Shown here: positions 8,138 to 15,304 of the stretch, one piece after another
How positions within the stretch are numbered: the stretch's first letter is position 1
Layout of the letters: every line of letters begins with the position of its first letter
Notes under the pieces: model-generated
The model's input: only the letters and a program-made list of their open reading frames with translations
The model's database searches: none
What the model was told of the DNA's origin: nothing
From: Treponema sp.
Lineage (GTDB): Bacteria; Spirochaetota; Spirochaetia; Treponematales; Treponemataceae
Length of the DNA stretch: 34,837 bases
Assembly: GCA_016296575.1 (NCBI GenBank)
Contig: JAEDJA010000028.1
Coordinates: 1-34,837 of the forward strand
Reading direction: 5' to 3'
Made by a program: the position numbers and the translations under genes

Positions 8138-8971
8138 TTAATAAATGAAATAAACAATGATGTAAAAAATAGGGGCGGCAATTAAAATTGAGTCTGTACA
8201 GTCAAGCATTCCGCCTCGTCCTGGAATAATATTGCCTGAATCTTTTACATCACAGGCTCGTTTTAATACAGATTCAATAAGATCACCTGCTATTCCTGCT
8301 AATCCTGTTGCAAATCCCAGAAGAATCATCCACCAAATGCTGAAATTGAAAATCTTTGGAAAAATAAACATAAGGATTATTCCACTGGCAACTGAGCTGA
8401 GTACACCGCCAATAAAACCTACCAGACTTTTATTTGGTGAAGCTTTTACATAACCACGTGTTGATTTTCCCAAAAGAATGCCGAAAAACCAGGCTGCGGA
8501 ATCACACATGAAAACAAGGATGAAAAAAAGTCCAAGGTAATACTGAGAATTTTCAATAAGTGCAAAGCGTGAAACAAATGTAAACAGATAAGCACCATTA
8601 AAAACAACTAGAAGTGAAAATCCAAGCTTCTCAACTGATTTTGAAAACTCTTTTTGGGTAAATGCTTCAATTGAAAATAATGTAAGAATAATCAGTACAA
8701 AAATCCACTGTATAAGTTCAACATAAACACCAAAATATACAAGAATATAAGCACTGATAGTAAGTATCAAAGAAGCAGAAATATAAATCCATTCAGGGAA
8801 AAGCTTTACCTTTTTGGAAAGCATTTTTACAAGCTCGTGAGTAGAAATAATAGAAGCAGCAACAATAACTATATTCATTATAAGATGACTTGCATAATCC
8901 TGTGTAACCAGAATAAGCATAAGAGGAACACCAATAAAAAATGTTAATAATCTATTTGCAACTTTATTCAT
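8138..8971 (-). CDS. cdsA: phosphatidate cytidylyltransferase (CDP-diacylglycerol synthase)
   Basis: A 277-residue polytopic membrane enzyme that makes CDP-diacylglycerol from phosphatidate and CTP, the branch point of phospholipid synthesis. About seven hydrophobic segments precede the C-terminal signature. The signature reads SVLKRACDVKDSGNIIPGRG followed by GMLDCTDS, in which K-R, K-D-S-G and the two Asp residues are kept. However, the position usually His (P-G-H-G-G) is Arg, and the usual Arg of D-R-x-D is Cys. The start is ATG at 8971 with GAGG upstream. It lies 12 nt after uppS. The function is secure from length, topology and context; the signature changes are noted as a finding. Confidence 0.92.
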   Translation of the reverse strand: MNKVANRLLTFFIGVPLMLILVTQDYASHLIMNIVIVAASIISTHELVKMLSKKVKLFPEWIYISASLILTISAYILVYFGVYVELIQWIFVLIILTLFSIEAFTQKEFSKSVEKLGFSLLVVFNGAYLFTFVSRFALIENSQYYLGLFFILVFMCDSAAWFFGILLGKSTRGYVKASPNKSLVGFIGGVLSSVASGIILMFIFPKIFNFSIWWMILLGFATGLAGIAGDLIESVLKRACDVKDSGNIIPGRGGMLDCTDSILIAAPIFYIIVYFIY

Positions 8972-8983
8972 AAAACCTCGTTC

Positions 8984-9685
8984 TTATTTTTCTGCTCCGA
9001 ATCTTCGGTGACGTTTCTGAAAATCCTCAAGGTCTTTCTGAAAGTCTTCAACTGTATAGTCAGGCCACAGAATGTCTGTATAAATCTGTTCAGCATAAGC
9101 TACATGCCATAAAAGAAAATTACTCAATCTTTTTTCACCACCAGTTCTGATAAGTAAATCCACATCAGGAATACCTTCAAAATCAAGCTGATCCTGAAAA
9201 AGTGATTCAGTAATGTCCTCTGATTTAATGCCTTTTTCAATTACTTTTTTTACACCACGAACAATTTCATCTCGTCCACCATAATTTATGGCCATATTTA
9301 CTGTAAGCCCGGTATAATCCTTAGTGGCTTCAACAGTTTCAATTATATCTTTTTGAACCTGTTCTGGAAGGTGTGTAATGTCTCCCACATGACGAAGGCG
9401 GATTTTATTTTCTTTGTAAAAATCAAGCTCACCTTTAAGATGAATGTGAATCAAATTCATAAGGAAACCAACTTCTTCTTCAGCGCGTTTCCAGTTTTCT
9501 GTAGAAAATGCATATAAAGTCACATTCTTAAGACCAATATCCGAACAGTATTTAATAATTTTCTTTCCGGATTTTAAGCCTTCTTGATGACCTTTTGTAC
9601 GAGGAAGATTTTGTTTCTGAGCCCACCGCCCGTTACCATCCATTGTGATTGCAACATGGGCGGGGAGGTGATTCATATCTATCAT
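8984..9685 (-). CDS. uppS: undecaprenyl diphosphate synthase (cis-prenyltransferase)
   Basis: A 233-residue cytosolic enzyme that extends farnesyl diphosphate with isopentenyl units to the C55 carrier lipid for peptidoglycan. It contains the start motif HVAITMDGNGRWA with the catalytic Asp, then RTKGHQEG, YAFSTENWKR, INYGGRDEI and LLIRTGGEKRLSNFLLWHVAYAE. The usual RTSGE is RTGGE here. There are two possible starts, ATG 9685 and ATG 9676. Neither has a good ribosome binding site, so coupling to frr (3-nt gap) is likely. Confidence 0.95.
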   Translation of the reverse strand: MIDMNHLPAHVAITMDGNGRWAQKQNLPRTKGHQEGLKSGKKIIKYCSDIGLKNVTLYAFSTENWKRAEEEVGFLMNLIHIHLKGELDFYKENKIRLRHVGDITHLPEQVQKDIIETVEATKDYTGLTVNMAINYGGRDEIVRGVKKVIEKGIKSEDITESLFQDQLDFEGIPDVDLLIRTGGEKRLSNFLLWHVAYAEQIYTDILWPDYTVEDFQKDLEDFQKRHRRFGAEK

Positions 9686-9688
9686 GAA

Positions 9689-10231
9689 TTATGCAAGAAT
9701 TTCCTTTTCTTTTGCATCGTAGATTTTATTGATTTCTTCGATGTATTTGTCAGTGAGTTTCTGCAGTTTGTCTGTTTCAGATTTCAGATCGTCTTCAGTA
9801 ATTTCACCAGCTTTCTGCTGTTTCTTAAGATCATCGTTTCCGTCACGACGAATATTGCGGATTGATGTTCTTGAGTTTTCAGCCATAGTTTTGGCCTGTT
9901 TTACCAGTTCCTTGCGGCGGTCTGCTGTAAGAGCAGGGATCTGAATGCGGATTACTTTTCCATCGTTAGAAGGATTGAATCCAAGATCAGCCATAGAAAT
10001 TGCTTTTTCAATATCTGTGATGATTGATTTGTCAAAAGGAGTGATGATTACAGAGCGTGCTTCAGGAATAGCAATTGTTGCAACCTGGTTCAAAGGAGTT
10101 TTGCTTCCATAGTAATCAACGCGTACTCTGTCAAAAATAGCGGCATTAGCGCGGCCTGTACGAATTGTATTGAACTGATCATTCAAAGATGCAACTGTTT
10201 TCTGCATTCTTTCTTCGTTGTTTTCTGCCAT
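9689..10231 (-). CDS. frr: ribosome recycling factor
   Basis: A 180-residue factor that splits post-termination ribosomes together with EF-G. It matches the RRF family throughout, with FNTIRTGRANAAIFDRVRVDYYG near the N terminus, KAISMADLGFNPSNDG, LTADRRKEL and the helical NIRRDGNDDLKK. I place the start at ATG 10231, preceded by AAAGAGG about 7 nt upstream. The open frame continues upstream to 10315, but those 28 codons (VPEPVEG and onward) are translated from the neighbouring MITE and are not part of the gene. E. coli RRF has 185 residues, so the short start gives the expected size. Confidence 0.95.
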   Translation of the reverse strand: MAENNEERMQKTVASLNDQFNTIRTGRANAAIFDRVRVDYYGSKTPLNQVATIAIPEARSVIITPFDKSIITDIEKAISMADLGFNPSNDGKVIRIQIPALTADRRKELVKQAKTMAENSRTSIRNIRRDGNDDLKKQQKAGEITEDDLKSETDKLQKLTDKYIEEINKIYDAKEKEILA

Positions 10232-10252
10232 GTTTTTCCTCTTTAAAATAGT

Positions 10253-10417
10253 GGGGCTGTCCCAAAAGTAATGAGTGTAGCGCTCATTGAGCCCTTCGAC
10301 AGGCTCAGGAACCACCCTTCGACAGGCTCAGGAACCACCCGTCGAAATGACTGCTACACTAAATGTGGTGGTTTCGATAAACTCAACCACCGTAATGCAA
10401 ACTTATTGGACAGCCTC
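10253..10417 (+). mobile_element. MITE-like element, copy A (between tsf and frr)
   Basis: A 165-bp non-coding element bounded by GGGGCTGTCC (10253-10262) and GGACAGCCTC (10408-10417), imperfect inverted ends. Inside it contains CCCTTCGACAGGCTCAGGAACCAC twice in tandem, then GTCGAAATGACTGCTACACT. It is the reverse complement of copy B at 12856-13022 over nearly its whole length, apart from small internal insertions. No transposase is present, so it would have to move in trans. It sits 21 nt before the frr start and 14 nt after the tsf stop, inside an otherwise tight translation operon. No target-site duplication is evident. Confidence 0.75.
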
Positions 10418-10431
10418 CAGTTATTCAGAAA

Positions 10432-11265
10432 TTATTTTCCGAGAACGTAAAGTTTTGCTGATGCAAATGAAAGTGATGCACCAACTTCTTTTCCGATTTC
10501 AGCAAGTTTTGCTGTAACAGATTTTTTGTCATCTTTTACGAACATCTGGTCTTCAAAACAGATTTCTGCAAGGTGTTTGTTAACTTTACCCTGAAGAATT
10601 CCGTCTTTAACGTTCTGTGGTTTTGAAGCCATTTTTTCATCCTGGTCCATCTGAGCCTGGAAGATTTCACGCTGTTCAGCAATGTAGCTTTCTGGAACAT
10701 CTTTTTTAGATGTGTAAGCTGGTGTGAAAGCAGCAATGTGAAGACAGCAGTCGTAAGCAAATGTTTTTACAGCTTCTGCATCTGAACCGTTGATAAGAAC
10801 GATAGCTCCAGTTTTTTTGTCTGAGTGAACATAGAATGCACCAGTTCCACCTGCAGGAATTTCTGCAACTTCAACTTTAGATACAGCCATGTTTTCACGG
10901 ATTACTGCAGCAAGTTCATCCATCATGCCTTTAAGTTCATCTTCAACTTTTGTGTAACCTTTGGCAATTACTGTATCCAGCATTTTTTCACCAAGTGTAA
11001 CAAAGTCTTTGTTGTTAGCTACGAAGTCAGTTTCACATGTCATTTCAACCAGAACGATTTTATTACCATCCTGGCGTACAAACAAACGACCTTCTGAAGT
11101 AGCACGTTCAGCACGTTTAGCTACAGCAGCAAGTCCTTTTTCTTTAAGATATTTTTCAGCTTCTGCCATGTTTCCGTTGCATTCTGTGAGGGCTTTTTTA
11201 CAATCCATCATAGGAGCGTTGGTCATTTCACGCAGAGCTTTTACATCAGCAGCAGTTACAGCCAT
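10432..11265 (-). CDS. tsf: translation elongation factor Ts
   Basis: A 277-residue nucleotide exchange factor for EF-Tu. The N-terminal UBA-like region (VTAADVKALREMTNAPMMDC, then KKALTE) and the core motif MTCETDFVANN are diagnostic. I take ATG 11265 as the start because AAGGAC lies 6-7 nt upstream and the protein then begins MAVTAADVK as in other EF-Ts. An upstream in-frame start at 11295 would lie inside rpsB. The gap to rpsB is 4 nt, and the ribosome binding site overlaps the rpsB stop region. A MITE follows directly after the stop codon. Confidence 0.96.
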   Translation of the reverse strand: MAVTAADVKALREMTNAPMMDCKKALTECNGNMAEAEKYLKEKGLAAVAKRAERATSEGRLFVRQDGNKIVLVEMTCETDFVANNKDFVTLGEKMLDTVIAKGYTKVEDELKGMMDELAAVIRENMAVSKVEVAEIPAGGTGAFYVHSDKKTGAIVLINGSDAEAVKTFAYDCCLHIAAFTPAYTSKKDVPESYIAEQREIFQAQMDQDEKMASKPQNVKDGILQGKVNKHLAEICFEDQMFVKDDKKSVTAKLAEIGKEVGASLSFASAKLYVLGK

Positions 11266-11269
11266 TTTA

Positions 11270-12130
11270 TTAGTCCTTATAGATTTTGTCTTCATCTACC
11301 AAAGAATCATCTTCTTCAGCATCTTCTTTCTTTTCTTCAGTTGGCTGATAGTTAGAGTAGTCAGTGATTTCTTCATCATCTGATTTATTAACAGCATCAG
11401 TTACAACTTCTTCTTCATCACCAAGATTTTCAAGAATCTTGAGTCCTTCTTCATTGTTAGCTTCAATTACAGCGTTAGCAATGATAGATGTGAACAATGA
11501 AATAGCGCGGATAGCGTCATCGTTACCAGGGATTGGGTAGTCAATTCCTTCTGGGTTACAGTTTGTATCAACTACAGCGATGATTGGGATACCCATGCGG
11601 CGAGCTTCAGCAACAGCAATCTGTTCTTTGTGTGTATCGATAATGAAGATAACTCCTGGGAGTTCTTTCATATCTTTGATACCACCAAGGTTTTTTTCAA
11701 GCTTACTTTTTTCTTTGAGAAGAGCAGAAACTTCTTTTTTGGTAAGATTTTCAAATGTTCCGTCTACTTCCATTTTTTCAATTTTCTTAAGACGGTTAAG
11801 TGATTTTTTGATTGTAGAGAAGTTTGTAAGCATACCACCAAGCCAGCGGTTGTTTACATAATACATACCACAGCGTTCTGCTTCCTTCTGTACAGCCTGC
11901 TGTGCCTGTTTTTTTGTACCTACGAAAAGTACTGACTGGTTGTTTGCAGCAACTTTGCGTACTACTTCGTAAGAATCTTTGATTGCAGCAATTGTTTTCT
12001 GCAAATCGATGATGTGGATTCCATTGCGTTCTGCGAAGATATACTTCTTCATACGTGGATCCCAACGTTTTACCTGATGACCGAAGTGAACTCCAGATTC
12101 AAGCAGGTTTTTCATGGTTACTACTGCCAT
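11270..12130 (-). CDS. rpsB: 30S ribosomal protein S2
   Basis: A 286-residue ribosomal protein S2. Family blocks are visible: MKNLLESGVHFGHQVKRWDP, RNGIHIIDLQKT, LFVGTKKQAQ, RWLGGMLTNF and the IPIIAVVDTNCNP block. The last roughly 55 residues form an acidic tail (EEEVV, DDEE, EEKKEDAEEDD) beyond the standard S2 fold. The start is ATG 12130, with GAAGGAGA about 6 nt upstream. The alternative GTG at 12145 would place that ribosome binding site inside the gene, so I reject it. It is co-transcribed with tsf and frr and probably has its own promoter within maf. Confidence 0.96.
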   Translation of the reverse strand: MAVVTMKNLLESGVHFGHQVKRWDPRMKKYIFAERNGIHIIDLQKTIAAIKDSYEVVRKVAANNQSVLFVGTKKQAQQAVQKEAERCGMYYVNNRWLGGMLTNFSTIKKSLNRLKKIEKMEVDGTFENLTKKEVSALLKEKSKLEKNLGGIKDMKELPGVIFIIDTHKEQIAVAEARRMGIPIIAVVDTNCNPEGIDYPIPGNDDAIRAISLFTSIIANAVIEANNEEGLKILENLGDEEEVVTDAVNKSDDEEITDYSNYQPTEEKKEDAEEDDSLVDEDKIYKD

Positions 12131-12268
12131 GATAGTCTCCTTCACCGGTGCTTTATTGCACCCCTTACTCTGTTTCTCGTACCCTTTTAGGGCCGGAGGA
12201 TCTCATTTATCTTACTGCCACCGACAGTGATAAATGGTCAGAACTAACTCAAAAGAGAATAGCCCTGT
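12131..12268 (-). promoter_or_regulatory. structured 5' leader of rpsB
   Basis: On the minus strand three hairpins lie between the maf 3' end and rpsB. The first is CATTTATC/GATAAATG (12229-12236 with 12204-12211), continued by ACTG/CAGT with a 2-nt bulge and a 7-nt loop. The second is CCCT-AAA-AGGG (12182-12192). The third is GGTGC-AATAAA-GCACC (12147-12162), ending just before the GAAGGAGA ribosome binding site. No U-run follows any of them, so they are not intrinsic terminators. Ribosomal protein S2 represses its own mRNA through a leader in other bacteria, so an autoregulatory element is plausible. I do not recognise a described motif. Confidence 0.5.
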
Positions 12269-12834
12269 TCTTTTAATATATCATAAAGCTCATAAATAGG
12301 CAATCCAATGACGCCTGAATATGAACCTTGAATATCCTTAATAAAGCAGGTTGCAAGACTTTGAATTCTGTAACCTCCTGCAGCACCATGCCATTCACCT
12401 GTGCCAACGTACCATTCAATTTCTTCTTCATTCATTGGTGCGAAAGTTACAAGAGTTTTATTTGTTCTTGAAGTTGTTGTGTGAGTTTTACCATTATATA
12501 AAATAAGTGATGTAATAACTGTGTGGGTTTTTCCTGAAAAATCACGGAGAAATTGAGCTGCTTCTTCCTGATCCTTTGGTTTTCCGTAAATTTTATCATT
12601 GTGGAGAATTACTGTGTCTGCTCCCAATACCCAGGGAATTTCAAGTCCTACAGGAAGTGATTTTAATACTGCAGTTACTTTTTCACGGGCAAGGAGTTCG
12701 GGAACAAGTTCCTTTTCAAGAAGATTAGTAGCTGTTTCATCAATAAGAGGCATAATTACCTGAAATGGAATTGAAAGCATTTTAAGGATTTCCTGTCTGC
12801 GTGGAGAAGATGATGCAAGAATAATAGGTTCCAT
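12244..12834 (-). CDS. maf: Maf-like nucleoside triphosphate pyrophosphatase
   Basis: A 196-residue house-cleaning pyrophosphatase of the Maf/YhdE family, which hydrolyses non-canonical or surplus nucleotides such as dTTP/UTP to monophosphates. Diagnostic features are ILASSSPRRQEIL at the N terminus, VLGADTVI with the catalytic Asp near the middle, GKPKDQEEAAQFL, SGKTHTVITS and the C-terminal SYSGVIGLPI. The start ATG at 12834 has a strong AAGGAG. MITE copy B ends 21 nt upstream of the start, so any original promoter has been displaced, or transcription reads through from upstream. Confidence 0.94.
   Translation of the reverse strand: MEPIILASSSPRRQEILKMLSIPFQVIMPLIDETATNLLEKELVPELLAREKVTAVLKSLPVGLEIPWVLGADTVILHNDKIYGKPKDQEEAAQFLRDFSGKTHTVITSLILYNGKTHTTTSRTNKTLVTFAPMNEEEIEWYVGTGEWHGAAGGYRIQSLATCFIKDIQGSYSGVIGLPIYELYDILKEQGYSLLS
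12275..12303 (-). promoter_or_regulatory. predicted rpsB promoter inside the maf 3' end
   Basis: On the minus strand TTGCCT (12298-12303) and TATATT (12275-12280) are separated by exactly 17 bp. Transcription would start near 12268 and give a leader of about 138 nt that contains the three hairpins. The match is 4/6 and 5/6 to consensus. Confidence 0.45.
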
Positions 12835-12855
12835 AATTACTCCTTATAATAAATA

Positions 12856-13022
12856 AGGGGCTGTCCAATAAGTTTGCATTCTGTGGTTGAGTTTACGGTC
12901 CCTGAGCCATGTCGAAGGGTCGAAACCACCATATTTAGTGTAGCAGTCATTTCGACGAGTGGTTCCTGAGCCTGTCGAAGGGCTCAATGAGCGCTACACT
13001 CATTACTTATTGGACAGCCCCT
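12856..13022 (-). mobile_element. MITE-like element, copy B (upstream of maf)
   Basis: A 167-bp non-coding element with perfect 17-bp terminal inverted repeats, AGGGGCTGTCCAATAAG (12856-12872) and CTTATTGGACAGCCCCT (13006-13022). Its body is nearly identical to the reverse complement of copy A. The interior folds: AGTGTAGC pairs with GCTACACT, TCATT with AATGA and TTCGAC with GTCGAA, giving a nested hairpin. A variant of the TCGAAGGG-type unit is inserted relative to copy A. The ends (GGGGCTGTCC) resemble those of several IS families. No coding capacity and no clear target duplication were found. Confidence 0.8.
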
Positions 13023-13073
13023 GTATTTTATTTGGTTATCTATCTAAACAACCATTCAGGCTGTGTTAATTTT

Positions 13074-13853
13074 TTATTCAACTTCAGTTACTTCGTCTTG
13101 AGATTTTGATTTTGAACTTGATTTCTTGCTGCTGCTTCCGCTGTCGCTCATTGTTTTAAGAAGCTTGTAAGCTTTCTGACGAACTGGAGTAACGTAGTTG
13201 TAGTCAACTGCAATTCTGGCAATAGCATCAAGCATAGTTTTTTTGTTTTCAGTTTTATCATAAAGAACTTCGAAAGAGTTCAATACTTCAAAAGCAAGGG
13301 CAGAAGTAGGGTTCAAAACTTCATTTCTTCTGTTTGCAAAAGCAATAGCCTCTACAACTTCATCATTGTTGTTGATTCCAATGTCACCAAGTGAACGAAC
13401 TGCTGCAGCAACAACCATTGGTTCTGCATCACCCATTACAATAGAAACAAGTGTGTTTTTTGTATGTTCAGTAGGAACTTTAGCAAGAAGAAGACAGGCC
13501 TGGCGACGGATGTCAGGGAAGTTGTTGATGAGACGACCTCTAGTGCGGCTTTCTGAAGTTACTCCTTCACCTGCAAGCTTATCCAAAGCCTGAATAACAC
13601 CAGCTGATGTATTTCCATCTTCAATAGCATTCTGAAGGTACTGGAGAGCTACCAGTTTGTTGTCATATTCATCTGAGTTTGCAAGACTCATGATAATTTC
13701 ACTGTCGATATCATTCAAATATTCACTTTCTACTGAAGTTTCTGATTCTTTAGATTTTGTATCTTTTTTCTGAACAGTCTGTGACTGAGCAAATGCTGAT
13801 GCTGTAAAAGCACAAATTGTAGTGATTACCAGAATCTTTTTGATTAATTTCAT
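13074..13853 (-). CDS. secreted HEAT-repeat protein
   Basis: A 259-residue protein with a signal peptide (MKLIKKILVITTICAFTASA, ending FAQ at about residue 23), so it is periplasmic. The middle shows helical repeats typical of HEAT/PBS-lyase-like repeats, for example NNFPDIRRQACLLLAKVP, MVVAAAVRSLGDIGI and LNPTSALAFEVLNSFEVL. Such alpha-solenoids bind other proteins; no catalytic site is seen. The C terminus is a Ser/Lys-rich low-complexity tail. The start ATG has GGGAGA about 7 nt upstream, and a strong promoter precedes it. The specific role is unknown. Confidence 0.8.
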   Translation of the reverse strand: MKLIKKILVITTICAFTASAFAQSQTVQKKDTKSKESETSVESEYLNDIDSEIIMSLANSDEYDNKLVALQYLQNAIEDGNTSAGVIQALDKLAGEGVTSESRTRGRLINNFPDIRRQACLLLAKVPTEHTKNTLVSIVMGDAEPMVVAAAVRSLGDIGINNNDEVVEAIAFANRRNEVLNPTSALAFEVLNSFEVLYDKTENKKTMLDAIARIAVDYNYVTPVRQKAYKLLKTMSDSGSSSKKSSSKSKSQDEVTEVE

Positions 13854-13884
13854 GGTAGGGTCTCCCGTTAAAATATATCAGTTT

Positions 13885-13913
13885 ATTATAAATCAATTCA
13901 TCTATAATTACAA
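13885..13913 (-). promoter_or_regulatory. promoter of the HEAT-repeat gene
   Basis: On the minus strand TTGTAA (13908-13913) and a perfect TATAAT (13885-13890) are separated by 17 bp. The start codon lies about 32 nt further downstream and has its own ribosome binding site. Confidence 0.55.
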
Positions 13914-13966
13914 TTCAATTATCGGTGATTTGATTCAAAATCTTGATTGCTTAATATAGAAAATTA

Positions 13967-14590
13967 TTACTCCGGTGGAAGCTGTACATACCATTTACCA
14001 TTGATTTTTACAAAGTAATAGTAAACTATGATTTTTCCTTCTTCCTTTCGAACCTGGACAGCTTTTACATTGGTTTTGGAGATGTAACGAATTTCATCTA
14101 CACTGCTGATCTGGCGGGCTGGAATGAATACGTATTTAAAATAATCTCTTAATCCTTTGATATGAAGAGTTTTATCCGGAAGTTTTTTCTGGGTTTTGCG
14201 GAGGTTAGCTGGATTGGAAAAATATTCAATTGAAGCAGGTTCTATGTAAGTCTTCCATTTTTCGAAATCAAATTTCTGCATTACCTGGGACATTTCTTCA
14301 ATGATTTTAAGAATTGCAGCTTTGTCATCAGCAAATTCATCAAATGAAACGATTTCAGCATCTTCGATAGCGTCAATTGATCGAAGGTATTCAGCCTGTT
14401 CTTCAGAAATGTATTCTTCAACATCTTCTACAGGTTCTTCGTTGTAATCAGGTGTGTCTTCGTCGGTAATGACATCATCAGTTGTTACAGTAGGTTCTGT
14501 GTCCTCGATTTTTTCTAAAGTAGTATTCTTTGTGGCACAAGAGGAGAAAATTAACGCAAAAAATATGGAGATAATAAAGATTTTATTCAT
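13967..14590 (-). CDS. putative lipoprotein of unknown function
   Basis: A 207-residue protein beginning MNKIFIISIFFALIFSSCAT: a short positively charged start, a hydrophobic core and a lipobox-like FSSC, so Cys18 is probably lipidated. An acidic linker (about 25-75, rich in Asp, Glu and Thr) leads to a compact C-terminal domain with ILKIIEEMSQVMQKFDFEKW and a final strand set IIVYYYFVKINGKWYV, which resembles NTF2-like folds. I chose ATG 14590; the upstream TTG at 14605 would put start codons into the -10 region. No Shine-Dalgarno sequence is visible, and the ATG lies 6 nt after a -10 box, so the mRNA may be leaderless. The function is unknown. Confidence 0.75.
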   Translation of the reverse strand: MNKIFIISIFFALIFSSCATKNTTLEKIEDTEPTVTTDDVITDEDTPDYNEEPVEDVEEYISEEQAEYLRSIDAIEDAEIVSFDEFADDKAAILKIIEEMSQVMQKFDFEKWKTYIEPASIEYFSNPANLRKTQKKLPDKTLHIKGLRDYFKYVFIPARQISSVDEIRYISKTNVKAVQVRKEEGKIIVYYYFVKINGKWYVQLPPE

Positions 14591-14596
14591 ATTAAT

Positions 14597-14625
14597 ATAA
14601 TACAACTTTAGTTTATTTTGGTCAA
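14597..14625 (-). promoter_or_regulatory. promoter giving a possibly leaderless lipoprotein mRNA
   Basis: On the minus strand TTGACC (14620-14625) and TATTAT (14597-14602) are separated by 17 bp, each 5/6 to consensus. Only 6 nt separate the -10 box from the A of the ATG at 14590, so the expected transcription start coincides with the start codon. Confidence 0.55.
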
Positions 14626-14637
14626 ATTAGGAAAAAT

Positions 14638-14748
14638 AACAATTAACAATTAACAATTAAAAATTAAAAATTAACAATTAAAAATTTTTCATTTTTCACT
14701 TTTCATTTTTATTATTCACTATTCATTATTCACTATTCATTATAAATT
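14638..14748. repeat. heptanucleotide-phase low-complexity array between divergent genes
   Basis: Seven heptamers of AACAATT or AAAAATT fill 14638-14686. They are followed, shifted by one base, by nine heptamers of the types TTTTCAT/TTTTCAC, then ATTCACT/ATTCATT, to 14748. The 7-nt period persists while the unit sequence changes. It lies between the divergent lipoprotein gene and coaD. There are no spacers of 25-40 nt, so it is not a CRISPR. Similar heptamer runs (STRR type) are known from cyanobacterial intergenic regions. Confidence 0.85.
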
Positions 14749-14788
14749 CCCTATGGAGTATTCTCTCAAAATGGGGTAATCTGTCTAT

Positions 14789-15265
14789 ATGAAAGCTGTA
14801 TTTGCAGGATCCTTTGATCCACCAACTAACGGACATCTTAATATTATTGAACGATCAGCTAGTCTTTTTGATGAGGTTGATGTTGTCATTTCTGTAAATC
14901 CAAACAAGAAGTATCTTTTTTCTGAAGAAGAAAGAATGGCTTTGTTAAAAGAAATGGTTAAGAATCTTCCGAATGTTGAAATTCATGCCTGGAATGGACT
15001 TATTGTAAAATATGCAGAACAGGCTGGTGCAAAAGTTCTGGTGCGCGGAATTCGAACTACAAATGATTTTTCGTATGAATTTGACCTTGCTTTGATGAAC
15101 CGCGCTCTGGATGGAAAGCTTGAAACTCTATTTATTCCAACTGATGAAAAATTTGCAATCATTAAAAGTTCAGGAATTAAGGAGCTGGCTCAATTTGGTG
15201 GTGACATCAGTCGAATGGTTCCAAAATGTGTTGAAAATGCAATGATGGCTAAAATGAAGAAATAG
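14789..15265 (+). CDS. coaD: phosphopantetheine adenylyltransferase
   Basis: A 158-residue enzyme for the penultimate step of coenzyme A synthesis: 4'-phosphopantetheine plus ATP gives dephospho-CoA. It contains the nucleotidyltransferase motif GSFDPPTNGH (T/HxGH) at residues 7-16, VVISVNPNKKYLFSEEERMALL, VLVRGIRTTNDFSYEFDLALMNR, and IIKSSGIKELAQFGGDISRMVP in place of the usual ISSS loop. The length is normal for the family. The start has no strong ribosome binding site; GGGG lies 12 nt upstream. It is transcribed away from the lipoprotein gene across the heptamer array. Confidence 0.96.
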   Translation: MKAVFAGSFDPPTNGHLNIIERSASLFDEVDVVISVNPNKKYLFSEEERMALLKEMVKNLPNVEIHAWNGLIVKYAEQAGAKVLVRGIRTTNDFSYEFDLALMNRALDGKLETLFIPTDEKFAIIKSSGIKELAQFGGDISRMVPKCVENAMMAKMKK

Positions 15266-15269
15266 GGTA

Positions 15270-15298
15270 TTGATTTAATATTTTAAAAATTATATCAT
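15270..15298 (+). promoter_or_regulatory. predicted guaB promoter
   Basis: TTGATT (15270-15275) and TATCAT (15293-15298) are separated by 17 bp, 4/6 and 5/6 to consensus, just after coaD. The start would be near 15305, placing all the hairpins listed for the guaB leader in the transcript. Confidence 0.45.
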
Positions 15299-15304
15299 GT
15301 ATGA

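Noticed and set aside
10287..10517. 76-codon open frame starting in MITE copy A
   Set aside because: The reading frame is made of MITE sequence and antisense tsf, with a low-complexity SPSTGSGTTLRQ start typical of this repeat.
11266..11295. Longer EF-Ts start (30 nt upstream)
   Set aside because: It would begin inside rpsB without a ribosome binding site, while AAGGAC serves the ATG at 11265.
14638..14748. CRISPR array
   Set aside because: The units are 7 nt with no spacers and no cas genes nearby; it is a simple heptamer array.
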